DNA of 64,000 nucleotides from assembly GCA_963755495.1 (NCBI GenBank), contig CAVWJS010000002.1:442364-506363 (forward strand). The letters are read 5' to 3'. The stretch's first letter is position 1. Each line of letters begins with the position of its first letter. A program made the translations under genes and the position numbers. The notes under the pieces were generated by a model, which saw only the letters and a program-made list of their open reading frames with translations, was not told the origin of the DNA and made no database searches. This stretch comes from Bog-473 sp963755495. Lineage in GTDB: Bacteria; Actinomycetota; Acidimicrobiia; Acidimicrobiales; RAAP-2. Positions 8,079-16,141 of the stretch are shown here, in pieces.

Positions 8079-10103
8079 GTGCTGGTCAGGATCATTTTGG
8101 GGCTAGGCGTCACCGTGGTCGGGTTCGGCATTGCTGGCCGACGTTTTCATTGGCTGTCCAGACTCATACGGTCGGGGAAGCCTGACCCTTCTCGCACCCG
8201 GGGGAGCATTCTCCCCAAAGCAGAAGCCGAGGTCACAGAAGTAGCCGGGCAACGGAAGCTCCTCAAGTGGACCATTCCGGGCGTGGCCCACTTCTTCACC
8301 ATGTGGGGCTTCACCATCCTTTTGCTCACCATTGTCGAGGCCTACGGGTCCCTATTCCAGAAGACGTTCCACTTCCCCGGAATCGGCCAGTGGGACTGGG
8401 TCGGGTTCGTCGAGGACTTCTTCGCCGTCATGGTCCTTGTGGCGCTCGTGGTGTTCACCATCATCCGGATAAAGAACGCACCAGCCAAGAAGGAGCGCCG
8501 GTCACGTTTCTACGGGTCGCACACAGGCGCCGCCTGGGCCGTGTTGGCCATGATCGCCGGTGTCATCATCACGTTGCTGCTCTACCGGGCAGCCCAGGTG
8601 AACACAACCGACCCTCATCAGTTCCCCTATGGCTGGGGTGCCTTCGCCTCGCACGCCATCGCCAAGATGCTTCACCCGGCGGGTCCGGGAATCAACAGTG
8701 ACCTCGCCACCGTGTTCCTCATTTTGAACGTGGCCGTGATCTCGGGCTTCCTCGTCTTCGTCTCATATTCCAAGCACTTGCACATCTTCATGGCCCCCAT
8801 CAACGTGGCCTTCTCCCGCCGGCCACGGGCGCTGGGCGCCCTGGACAAGACGCCCGACATGGACATGGAGAACGTCACCGAGGACACAGTGTTCGGCGTC
8901 GGCGAAGTTGGCCACTTCTCCTGGAAGCAGATGCTGGACTTCGCCACCTGTACCGAGTGCGGGCGTTGCCAGTCAGCCTGTCCCGCCTGGAACACCGAGA
9001 AGCCGCTCTCGCCCAAGCTGCTCATCATGGCGCTGCGGGATAACATGTTCGCCTCCGCCACGCCCCTTCTTGCCCATGAGGGCGAGTTCACCGCTCTCGT
9101 ACCCAACGTCATCGACCCCGACGTGCTCTGGGCCTGCACCACGTGTGGGGCGTGTGTCGAGGAATGTCCGGTCGATATCGAGCACATCGACGCCATCGTG
9201 GACATGCGCCGCTATCAGGTTCTCATGGAGTCCGAGTTCCCTTCAGAAGCGGGCTTGATGCTCCGCAACGTGGAGAATCAGGGCGACCCTTGGGGATTGG
9301 GCCAAGGCAAGCGCACTGAATGGACGCAGAGCCTCGACTTCGAGATACCGGTGATCACAGGGACCATCCCCGATGACGTCGAGTACCTCTACTGGGTCGG
9401 TTGTGCCGGCGCGCTCGATGAGCGGGCCCGCAAGGGCGTCCAGGCCACAGCCCGCATGCTGCACCGGGCCGGCGTCACGTTCGGGATCCTCGGACCGAAG
9501 GAATCGTGCACGGGAGACCCGGTGCGCCGCCTAGGCAATGAGTACCTCTACCAGGAGCAGGGACGGGCCAACATCGCCACTTTGAACGAGGCGGGTGTCA
9601 AGAAGATCATTGCGAGCTGTCCGCATTGCTTCAACACCATCAAGAACGAGTACCCGTCGCTCGGTGGCAATTACGAGGTGATCCACCACGCCGAGCTGCT
9701 GGAGCACTTGGTACGTACGGGCAAGCTGACCCCGGGCACGGGGTACAAGGGCAAGGTGACGTACCACGATCCGTGTTACTTGGGGCGGCACAATCGCATT
9801 ATCGAAGAGCCCCGCTCCGTGCTGAGTGCCATTCCCGGGGTGGAGCAGATCGAGATGCGACGATGCAAAGAACGCGGGTTTTGCTGTGGGGCTGGGGGCG
9901 CCCGCATGTGGCTCGAGGAGAACATCGGAAAACGCATCAATATGGAGCGGATGGACGAGGCGTTGGGAACCGGCGCCGACGTCGTCTCGACCGCTTGTCC
10001 CTACTGCATGATCATGTTGGACGACGCCGTGAGAGCCAATGCGAAGGAAGACGACGTCCGGGTGATGGATCTCTCCCAGCTCGTAGAGGAGTCGCTCGGA
10101 TAG
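8079..10103 (+). CDS. EtfD-like membrane Fe-S oxidoreductase (heterodisulfide-reductase-related)
   Basis: About 674 residues. The N-terminal ~240 residues carry several membrane segments resembling the nitrate-reductase gamma/HdrE domain. Two ferredoxin motifs follow (CTECGRCQSACP and CTTCGACVEECPVDIEH), then two CCG-type cysteine-rich domains (GCAGAL...CTGD, CPHCFN, YHDPCYLGRHN, GFCCGAGGARMW, ACPYC). This is the layout of mycobacterial Rv0338c/EtfD, which takes electrons from ETF during acyl-CoA oxidation and passes them to the quinone pool. The start is GTG 8079, set by GAGGAG five bases upstream. ATG 8064 is also in frame but has no ribosome site. Confidence 0.85.
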   Translation: MLVRIILGLGVTVVGFGIAGRRFHWLSRLIRSGKPDPSRTRGSILPKAEAEVTEVAGQRKLLKWTIPGVAHFFTMWGFTILLLTIVEAYGSLFQKTFHFPGIGQWDWVGFVEDFFAVMVLVALVVFTIIRIKNAPAKKERRSRFYGSHTGAAWAVLAMIAGVIITLLLYRAAQVNTTDPHQFPYGWGAFASHAIAKMLHPAGPGINSDLATVFLILNVAVISGFLVFVSYSKHLHIFMAPINVAFSRRPRALGALDKTPDMDMENVTEDTVFGVGEVGHFSWKQMLDFATCTECGRCQSACPAWNTEKPLSPKLLIMALRDNMFASATPLLAHEGEFTALVPNVIDPDVLWACTTCGACVEECPVDIEHIDAIVDMRRYQVLMESEFPSEAGLMLRNVENQGDPWGLGQGKRTEWTQSLDFEIPVITGTIPDDVEYLYWVGCAGALDERARKGVQATARMLHRAGVTFGILGPKESCTGDPVRRLGNEYLYQEQGRANIATLNEAGVKKIIASCPHCFNTIKNEYPSLGGNYEVIHHAELLEHLVRTGKLTPGTGYKGKVTYHDPCYLGRHNRIIEEPRSVLSAIPGVEQIEMRRCKERGFCCGAGGARMWLEENIGKRINMERMDEALGTGADVVSTACPYCMIMLDDAVRANAKEDDVRVMDLSQLVEESLG

Positions 10104-10206
10104 CCCACCCAGTCACGCCTTCAGGTCGGCATCGACGACCGCAGACTTGTGCGTGCCTGCTTGTATATCCTTCAAAAGGTCCAGAGTGGTCGTGAGGGGG
10201 AGTGCA

Positions 10207-11067
10207 ATGCCGAAAGCTGCAGTTGAGGGCCTGTCCATCGGCTACGAGATCATCGGTGACGAGGGGGCACGACCGTGGGTGATCACTCCGGGCGGGCGCT
10301 ACACCATGGAGACCGACGGCGTCCGCCAGCTGGCCGTCGCACTGGCTGAACTCGGCAATCGGGTCCTTATTTGGGACCGGCCCAACACTGGTACTTCCGA
10401 CGTGTGCTTCACCGGTGAGGCTGAATCGATCATGCACGCCGACGTGTTGGCGGGACTTCTGACGGAACTCCATACGGGGCCGACGGTGGTCGCCGGGGGC
10501 TCTGCCGGCTCGCGCGTCTCGATGATCGCGGCCGCACGCCATCCCGACGTCGCGGCAGCCCTTGCGCTGTGGTGGATCAGCGGGGGTCCGTTCGGGCTAA
10601 TGACGCTCGGCACCGTCTACTGCGCAGAGTCGATTCGCGCCGTGTGGAACGGCGGTATGGAGGCGGTGGTGGAGCTGCCCGAGTGGCAAGAGGTCCTGAC
10701 CAACACCCCCTCCAACCGGCAGAAGTTTCTCGACCAGAATCCGAAGGAGTTTCTGGCCACGTTCGAGCGCTGGATGCTGGCGTACTATCCGCACGAGGGG
10801 GAGGTGGTGCCCGGGTTGTCCGACGCCGACGCCGCCGCCAAGCTGACGCTCCCAACCTTGGTGTTTCGCGGTGGCGCCAGCGACATGTACCACCCTCGAC
10901 GCAACACCGAGCAAGTGGCTGCACTCCTCCCGAATGCCGACCTGCTCGAACCGCCATGGCCGGACACGGAGTGGATCGATCGGATGGCCGCGGGCATACG
11001 GGCCTTCCCACGATGGCCGCTGCTGGCCGAGCCCCTTCACGCCTGGGCGCAGAAGACCCTGCCCTGA
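10207..11067 (+). CDS. Alpha/beta hydrolase
   Basis: A 286-residue alpha/beta hydrolase starting at ATG 10207 behind GAGGGGGAG. The oxyanion region is VITPGGRYTM, the DRPNTGTSD segment follows strand 4, and the nucleophile elbow is AGGSAGSRVS (G-x-S-x-G with Ser as nucleophile). The strand carrying the acid residue is TLVFRGGASD. A conventional late catalytic His is not obvious; the tail has PWPDTEW in its place. The cognate substrate cannot be deduced. It lies 100 bases after the EtfD-like gene on the same strand but probably has its own promoter. Confidence 0.75.
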   Translation: MPKAAVEGLSIGYEIIGDEGARPWVITPGGRYTMETDGVRQLAVALAELGNRVLIWDRPNTGTSDVCFTGEAESIMHADVLAGLLTELHTGPTVVAGGSAGSRVSMIAAARHPDVAAALALWWISGGPFGLMTLGTVYCAESIRAVWNGGMEAVVELPEWQEVLTNTPSNRQKFLDQNPKEFLATFERWMLAYYPHEGEVVPGLSDADAAAKLTLPTLVFRGGASDMYHPRRNTEQVAALLPNADLLEPPWPDTEWIDRMAAGIRAFPRWPLLAEPLHAWAQKTLP

Positions 11068-11080
11068 GCCCTGCTCCGCG

Positions 11081-11503
11081 TTACGACCTCACCAGGCCGT
11101 AGGCCCGTTCCGGGCGCAACGCACAGATCAGTCGTTGATCGGCCACCATGGCCGCTCGGTATTCGTCCCAGTCCGCATGCTCGCCGTTGCCGGCCCGGTA
11201 GTAGGCGATGAGCTGCTCGACGGTGTCGTCGTGCGGATCGGCCGCCACCGGGGTGAGTTCGGCGGTTCCCTCGATCACCACGAATTGCCAGAAATTGTCG
11301 CCAGGCACGTAGAGGGAGACGCGGGGATCGCGGCGCATGTTCACCGTCTTGGCCCGGGTCTCCGTGATCGAGATACGAAAGCTCCCATCCTCCGCGGCCA
11401 CATAGAGAATGTTGGACAGCTGGGGCCGGCCATTGGCCCGGATGGTGGTCAGCACCCCATTTTTGTGGGCACGAACGAAGTCGAGCGCCTCTGTGAGTTC
11501 CAT
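11081..11503 (-). CDS. PPOX-class flavoprotein, probably F420-dependent
   Basis: A 140-residue split-barrel protein of the pyridoxamine 5'-phosphate oxidase superfamily. The N-terminus has GVLTTIRANGRPQLSNILY, then ITETRAKTVNMRRDPRVSLYV and a WQFVVIEGTAEL strand, the pattern of actinobacterial F420-binding PPOX proteins. It ends 13 bases from the convergent hydrolase and starts directly after the aquaporin stop, suggesting one leftward transcript. Its physiological substrate is unknown. Confidence 0.8.
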   Translation of the reverse strand: MELTEALDFVRAHKNGVLTTIRANGRPQLSNILYVAAEDGSFRISITETRAKTVNMRRDPRVSLYVPGDNFWQFVVIEGTAELTPVAADPHDDTVEQLIAYYRAGNGEHADWDEYRAAMVADQRLICALRPERAYGLVRS

Positions 11504-12248
11504 TTATGAGACGGTAGCGGGCTCCGTGGTGACGATGTCCGCACGGCCGGAAATCAGCAGGTGTACGGCAGCGGCGATCACTGCGCCGACCAACGGCGCC
11601 AAAATGAAGAGCCAGACCTGGCTCAAAGAGGTCCCTCCCACTATGAGGGCGGGACCCAGGCTCCGGGCTGGGTTCACTGAGGTGCCGGTCAACGGGATGC
11701 CGATCAGGTGGACAACGACCAGCGACATGCCGATGGCCAGGCCGGCCGCGCCCTGAATGGCGGCCTTGTGGGTGGCGAAGAGGATGACGGTGACAAAGAT
11801 GAACGTGAGGACCACCTCGGTCACGAACGCTCCGGTCTGGTTGAGGTGGACGAGAGAGGACGCGCCGTAGCCGTCGGTCCCCAGCCCCTGGGTCTTGCGG
11901 CTGTAGCCGGGCACATCGGAGAAGATCTGCCACAGCACGGCCGCCCCTGCAATCGCTCCCGCCACCTGAGCCACCACAGTACGCGACCCCCTCGGCCGCT
12001 TTCATCCGGCCGGCGGCCACGAACCCGAGGGTGACGGCCGGATTCACGTGGCAGCCCGAGATCGGTCCAATGGCGTACGCCAGGGCCATGAGGACCAGTC
12101 CGAAGGCGAAGGCCGTCGTCACGACGCCTGCGGCCACGCTCGCGCCGAACAATTTGAACCCGAAGTTCTCCGTCGCCACCCCGACGGCGATGAACACGAG
12201 TACCGCTGTTCCCACGAATTCAGCGGCCAGCTTCTTGGGGTTGAGCAT
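11504..12248 (-). CDS. Aquaporin Z / MIP-family channel (one-base frameshift)
   Basis: Six membrane segments and both NPA boxes are present (HVNPAVT and SVNPARS), so this is a MIP channel. The selectivity Arg follows the second NPA as expected. The N-terminal half (12248 to about 11982) and C-terminal half (start near 11977) lie in different frames. One extra base within TACTGTGGTGG near 11980 disrupts an otherwise continuous 247-residue protein, in the loop after the first NPA. It could be a sequence error or a recent inactivation. The C-terminus reads VHLLISGRADIV, which is echoed in decayed form upstream of the next gene. Confidence 0.8.
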
Positions 12249-12373
12249 TTCTGACTCCCTAGTCCATGCGAGGAACAGCGGACGCAGGCAGTTTGGCAGC
12301 GTGCCTGGACCCGGGCGCGGACCCTGGGCGAGCCCTTCTTGGGCACCACTCCAGGCGTGTCAGAAGAGTGCGA

Positions 12374-12832
12374 TTAGTGGTACGCCTTTTCGTCGGCTTC
12401 ACGCAGGCGGGTCGCCATCGCAGCCAGCAGCTTGCGAGAGAGGGCGGGCACGCTGTCAAGCACGTCGTTGAACTGGCGTTGGCCGAGCACGAGGAGCGTC
12501 ATCTCAGTGTCGGAGATCACGCTGGCCGACCGGGGTCGGCGATCGAGCAGGGCGAGCTCGCCGAAGTACTGGTCCGGCCCGAGTATGGCGACCTTGCGGT
12601 TGTTCCGTCGCACCGATGCCTGTCCCGAGACGATGAGGAAGAACTCGCGCCCGACCGTGCCCTGTTCGGTGAGCATGCGTCCCGCAGGCACGGTCACCTC
12701 CTCGAGAGCCCGGCGGATCGTACGTAGCTCCTTGGCTGTGGAGGTGGAGAACAGCCATATTTTGGAGAGATCGAGCGAACCAGCAGGAGACACGCCCAAC
12801 ACGCTACCGGGGAGCGTGTCCACCACCACCAT
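12374..12832 (-). CDS. Cyclic-nucleotide-binding domain protein
   Basis: A single cNMP-binding (CRP/FNR-type) domain of about 110 residues with the phosphate-binding cassette FGELALLDRRPRSASV. The entry strands are VPAGRMLTEQGTVGREFFLIVSGQASV. No DNA-binding HTH or enzyme domain follows, so the domain stands alone in about 152 residues. The start is uncertain; ATG 12832 gives MVVVDTLPGS. The open frame continues upstream into VHLLIAGRDD, which belongs to a decayed aquaporin end. It is on the same strand as the aquaporin and 125 bases upstream of it. It may once have been the tail of a channel-sensor fusion. Confidence 0.7.
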   Translation of the reverse strand: MVVVDTLPGSVLGVSPAGSLDLSKIWLFSTSTAKELRTIRRALEEVTVPAGRMLTEQGTVGREFFLIVSGQASVRRNNRKVAILGPDQYFGELALLDRRPRSASVISDTEMTLLVLGQRQFNDVLDSVPALSRKLLAAMATRLREADEKAYH

Positions 12833-12955
12833 GTCGTCTCGACCGGCGATCAACAGATGGACCGCACGACGATGACGGCGCGACAAGGGATGCCACGAGG
12901 AATAGCGGGACCCTGGAGCGGTGGACTTCCAAGGACGATCCGAGCCGAATTAACG
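12833..12955 (-). pseudogene. Decayed C-terminal end of a second aquaporin
   Basis: Reading leftward from about 12955, two adjacent frames give RAVIVV and then AVHLLIAGRDD, matching the intact aquaporin's GAVIAAAVHLLISGRADIV (AVHLLI-GR-D). The DNA at 12841-12900 aligns with 11549-11608 with an estimated 70% identity by eye and one-base gaps. One base is missing at GTG-CGGTCC, which breaks the frame. The similarity fades before 12960. It is interpreted as the stump of a duplicated aquaporin directly joined to the cNMP-binding gene. Confidence 0.5.
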
Positions 12956-13034
12956 ATGCGCCCCGGTCCATCTTGGTTCGTAGATTCGAGCTGCGCTCGG
13001 CCGTCGTCGACGTTTGATGACCTAATCTGATCGG

Positions 13035-14185
13035 GTGCAGCTGCCCGAAGATACCAAACGGGGTCTGATTCCGCGGCTACGTAGCCGGGTCGCCCAGTCG
13101 GCACTCCGTACGGCTGAGCGGATGGATGCTGAGCCGGAGGCGGCGCTTAAGTCAGCACAAACAACCCTGAGTTGGTCACTCCGTCACCATGGTGCCGACT
13201 CGGCTCTGACGGTGAATGCCAAACGTGAAGTTGCCGAGCTATTGGAACGCTTGGGTCGACTCGATGAAGCGCTTCAACTCAGAAGCGAGATCGCGACTTC
13301 TCTCCGACTGCAGTTGGGTGGGCAAGATCCGCGCGCGTTGAAGCCGAGGAGTTTCAAGGATTCCTCCTGGAACGACTTGGTCGACATGCTGAGGCCCTCC
13401 CTCATTTTGAGCATGTTCTGTCTGTTCGCATCGATGCCTTGGGGCGCGACGACGCGTCGACACTGCTGTCCCTGGATCGGATCGGATGTATTCAGAGAAG
13501 TCTTGGGAACCTTCAAGAGTCCCGTCGGTTACTCCAGGAAGCGGTGGATCGATATCAAAGCCACGGTGCCGGAGAGACCGAAGAGTGCATGAGAACGATG
13601 TCCCACTTGGCCACCACTCTTTTCCAACTTGAGCAGGTTTCAGAAGCGCGTGATCTGCGAAGACATATCTTCGAAGTGCGCAATCGAATTTTGGGCCCCG
13701 ATGACCCGGCGACTTTGAGTTCACTCGAAAGCCTCGTCGCCATGCTTCGATGGATTGGTGAGCCCGATGAGTCCATGGAGATTTACCAGAATCTCCTGAA
13801 CAAATCGGTTGATGAAGACCATGCCGACACCAGTGGACAAGCGAACGAAGATTCGGGGCCGAGCATGACCCCTCGTGTCGGCCCTTCGAGAGACGGACTC
13901 AGCGATTTGCTGATCGGCCGCCCGGGATGGCACCTAGAGACGAGTTTGACCCCAGGTGCCCCCCCTATCTGGTGCTTCCGATCAGGTGGCAAAATCGAAT
14001 TCTCGGTGGCCGTGGACGGCAATTCGATACAACTCTATGTTCAGGACACCGGCGCCGAAATCGTGTTCAGTCACGCCGACGAACTCACGGCGTGGCTGAG
14101 CACCAACCGACCGGCGGCACTGCAAGATCCTGAGGTACCCCCTACCTGGAGATCACGGTTTCAAAAGTTTGGCGAGTGGAAGTGA
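13035..14185 (+). CDS. Tetratricopeptide-repeat protein (one-base frameshift)
   Basis: Starting at GTG 13035, the first 100 residues hold TPR-like helices (AKREVAELLERLGRLDEALQLRSEI). One base is missing near 13337, after which the correct frame reads EAEEFQGFLLERLGRHAEAL and continues through further TPR units (IQRSLGNLQESRRLLQEAV, ARDLRRHIFEVRNRILGPDD) to 14185. The whole would be about 383 residues. The last ~110 residues form a non-TPR domain with GGKIEFSVAVDGNSIQLYV strands. LGPDDPATLSSL is typical of NB-ARC/TPR signalling proteins, but no NTPase domain is present. Function unknown. Confidence 0.6.
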
Positions 14186-14204
14186 CGCTCCCAAGTGACC
14201 TCAG

Positions 14205-14398
14205 TCAGAAGTCATTGGCTGACAACACGTGGGCGAGGGTTTTTAGGATCTCGTCGGCGCCTTGTGCCAGACGAATGGTTTCGGGTTCTCGCTCCAGCAC
14301 TCGACCCACGGGGTGATCGATACCTCGCGTTCGTTGGTCGACCGATGGGTGCCACGGCGCAGCCATTTGGTGGTGAGCCCGGCGATTTTCGACTCAGG
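14205..14398 (-). pseudogene. IS630-family transposase, C-terminal remnant
   Basis: On the minus strand the translation ESKIAGLTTKWLRRGTHRST, then VSITPWVECWSENPKPFVWHK matches the C-terminal end of IS630-family DDE transposases (usually ...LRRG-HRS...W...NPKPF-WTK-AD-IL). A one-base shift after HKA is needed to continue ADEILKTLAHVLSANDF and stop at 14205. The catalytic core is absent, so this is a dead fragment about 65 codons long. No matching inverted repeat or other IS end could be recognised nearby. Confidence 0.7.
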
Positions 14399-14520
14399 TC
14401 ACTCGTGATATCCGATCCCGCCTGGCCAGGCTGTTAACCCACCGGAAACACCCACGTAGCCCAGACGTGATCTTTCGGCTCCATACTCGGCGCCTAATGC
14501 CGCGAACTAGCATTCCAACC

Positions 14521-15166
14521 ATGCCCCCGAACCACGATTTCGACGACTCCGAGGGCGACCCACCTTCAAAGCCGAGCCTCTGGATGCGCTTCCAGACCGC
14601 AATCGTCAAGCCGGACGATCTCGTGTCACCGAAGCGCAAGGCGACGGAGCCTGAGCAGTCAATCGAAGAGCTGCAAGCCGCTATCGCCCGGGCGGATGAC
14701 AAGGAACGCAACATCGGGCTGATCGCTGCGTCCGATCGGCGCCATCATCGCGCTCCTCATCTCGGCCAACCTGATCAGCCATGCGAAGTCACTCGGCCAG
14801 AGCACAAGTGTCTATCAGACCCTGACCTTCGTCCTGCTGGGCATGGCGGTGCTTATGTTGGCGATGGCGTGGTTCCGCAAGCGCCTCTTCCTGGGCATCG
14901 TGCTCGCCATGTTCGGGTTGGGTATTTTCAATCTCCGTTTCTGGGGCTTCGGAATCCCATTCCTCCTCGCCGGAGCCTGGCTGTTGGTGCGGGCGTACCG
15001 GCTGCAAAAGAAGCTGCGGTTGGCCGGTGGCGGATCGGGTAGCACGTACGGGCCTCCGAATAGCCGCTTGCCTTCTGCTGGCGGTGTGCTGCCGCGGCCC
15101 AACAAGCGCTATACGCCTGCCACGGAGAAGGTCAAGCGGCCTTCGAAGGCCAAACCCCGGGGTTGA
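14521..15166 (+). CDS. Hypothetical membrane protein (one-base frameshift)
   Basis: Probable start at ATG 14521. An acidic/proline-rich N-terminus is followed by an EELQAAIARADDKERNIGLIA helix. An extra base near 14732 shifts the frame, after which PIGAIIALLISANLISHAK, TLTFVLLGMAVLMLAMAWF and three further hydrophobic stretches read on to a basic tail ending KRPSKAKPRG. The reconstructed protein is 214 residues with three to four membrane segments. Similar hypothetical proteins occur in actinobacteria, but I recognise no named family. Convergent with the next gene. Confidence 0.55.
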
Positions 15167-15187
15167 GCCTGAGGGAATTGCTTCGAG

Positions 15188-15760
15188 TTAGGGGGTCATC
15201 CCGGGCGTCGTAAGCTCTGCAGCGTCCCGCCGCCGCCGTCGTACGAGCGCGATGAGTGCCACCAGGAGAATGAGGACGACGAGCAGGATGAGGGGGAGCA
15301 AGAACACGCTCATCGACGCGTGCTCTGAGCGCAGGATCGTGTTGGGGGATACGAGGGCCGGATCGCTTGGCACCACGGTGGCCGCCACCGCGGAACCGAC
15401 TCTGTGGAACCCCGTGCCGGGGAGACCTTCGGTGTAGCGGGTGCCGTGAATGGTGAAGCTGCCGGTGCACGAGTACCCGGCCGCATTGCTGCCGCTTCCT
15501 CCCATGAGGCCGAGACAGTTGGTGACGGTGACCGTCACCGGGACACCATCGTGGTGGAGTTCGTTGATCTGGCTGTTCTTGTGGACCCCGGCGACAGTGA
15601 ACACAATGACGAGGACGGCCAGCGTCACCAGACAGAGGCCGACCACCACCTGACCGACTCGGCGGGCGTTGTAGTTGACGCCCGCCCCCCGCAGCGTCGT
15701 GAGAGGTTCGCTGGAGGACCTGGGTGCGCCAGAGGGAGCCGGTGCTTCCGGAGCGGTCAT
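15188..15760 (-). CDS. Membrane-anchored protein with DUF3592-like ectodomain
   Basis: 190 residues: a Pro/Ala-rich cytoplasmic start, a membrane segment (VGQVVVGLCLVTLAVLVIVF), an extracytoplasmic beta-rich domain with a Cys pair (TNCLGLMGG and YSCTGSF), then a second membrane segment (VFLLPLILLVVLILLVALIA) and an RRRRR stop-transfer. The VPVTVTVTNC segment resembles DUF3592. The two Cys could form a disulfide. Function unknown. Confidence 0.65.
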   Translation of the reverse strand: MTAPEAPAPSGAPRSSSEPLTTLRGAGVNYNARRVGQVVVGLCLVTLAVLVIVFTVAGVHKNSQINELHHDGVPVTVTVTNCLGLMGGSGSNAAGYSCTGSFTIHGTRYTEGLPGTGFHRVGSAVAATVVPSDPALVSPNTILRSEHASMSVFLLPLILLVVLILLVALIALVRRRRRDAAELTTPGMTP

Positions 15761-15980
15761 CGGCCTGTGGGTCTCCCTGGTCGGTCGTGCGCCATGCGGC
15801 GAGTGCCTATGCGACCCGATGATGGTAGCGGTGATGCCGCCTCGTTGCCTTTTAGCCCCGGGTGACGTCCAAACGGACAGAAATTCTGGGAAAGTATGGG
15901 GAAGCGAAGAATCGCCGCGTCGGGAGTCCGAAGCGGATCCCGCCTGCGAATGACCGCTCTCCGCGCCGAATGTCGATGGT

Positions 15981-16018
15981 TTAACGCACTGGAAACACGG
16001 GCGTGACCGTGACGAAAC
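15981..16018. promoter_or_regulatory. GlnR-type nitrogen-regulatory box upstream of amtB
   Basis: Four half-sites lie at exact six-base spacing: TTAAC (15981), GAAAC (15992), GTGAC (16003), GAAAC (16014). The actinomycete GlnR consensus is gTnAc-n6-GaAAc-n6-gTnAc-n6-GaAAc; only the first base deviates. It lies about 124 bases before the amtB start, the expected place for activation of ammonium uptake under nitrogen limitation. No glnR gene is in the window. Confidence 0.75.
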
Positions 16019-16083
16019 TCGTGCCCTTCATTCTTTCCGTGGCGGAACAACCATCCGCATGCTGTGGCCTTGCCGTACCTGGT

Positions 16084-16109
16084 GCTCTGTGACGCTCTGG
16101 TCACAGAGC
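16084..16109. promoter_or_regulatory. 26-bp perfect dyad in the amtB leader
   Basis: GCTCTGTGAC and GTCACAGAGC form 10-bp perfect arms around GCTCTG, ending 32 bases before the amtB start. No U-run follows, so it is not an ordinary terminator. It could be a second protein-binding site (the inner GTGAC-N6-GTCAC resembles half-sites of the upstream box) or an RNA hairpin in the leader. Confidence 0.5.
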
Positions 16110-16141
16110 GGGGCACCGGGACACACAGATAGGAGAGCTGA

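Noticed and set aside
11037..11980. Continuation of the aquaporin 5' frame to 11037 (403 codons)
   Set aside because: After the frameshift it is low-complexity shadow sequence over the aquaporin C-half and PPOX gene; the other frame carries the second NPA motif.
14195..14437. 80-codon plus-strand frame
   Set aside because: It runs antisense to the IS630 transposase remnant, whose translation is clearly homologous.
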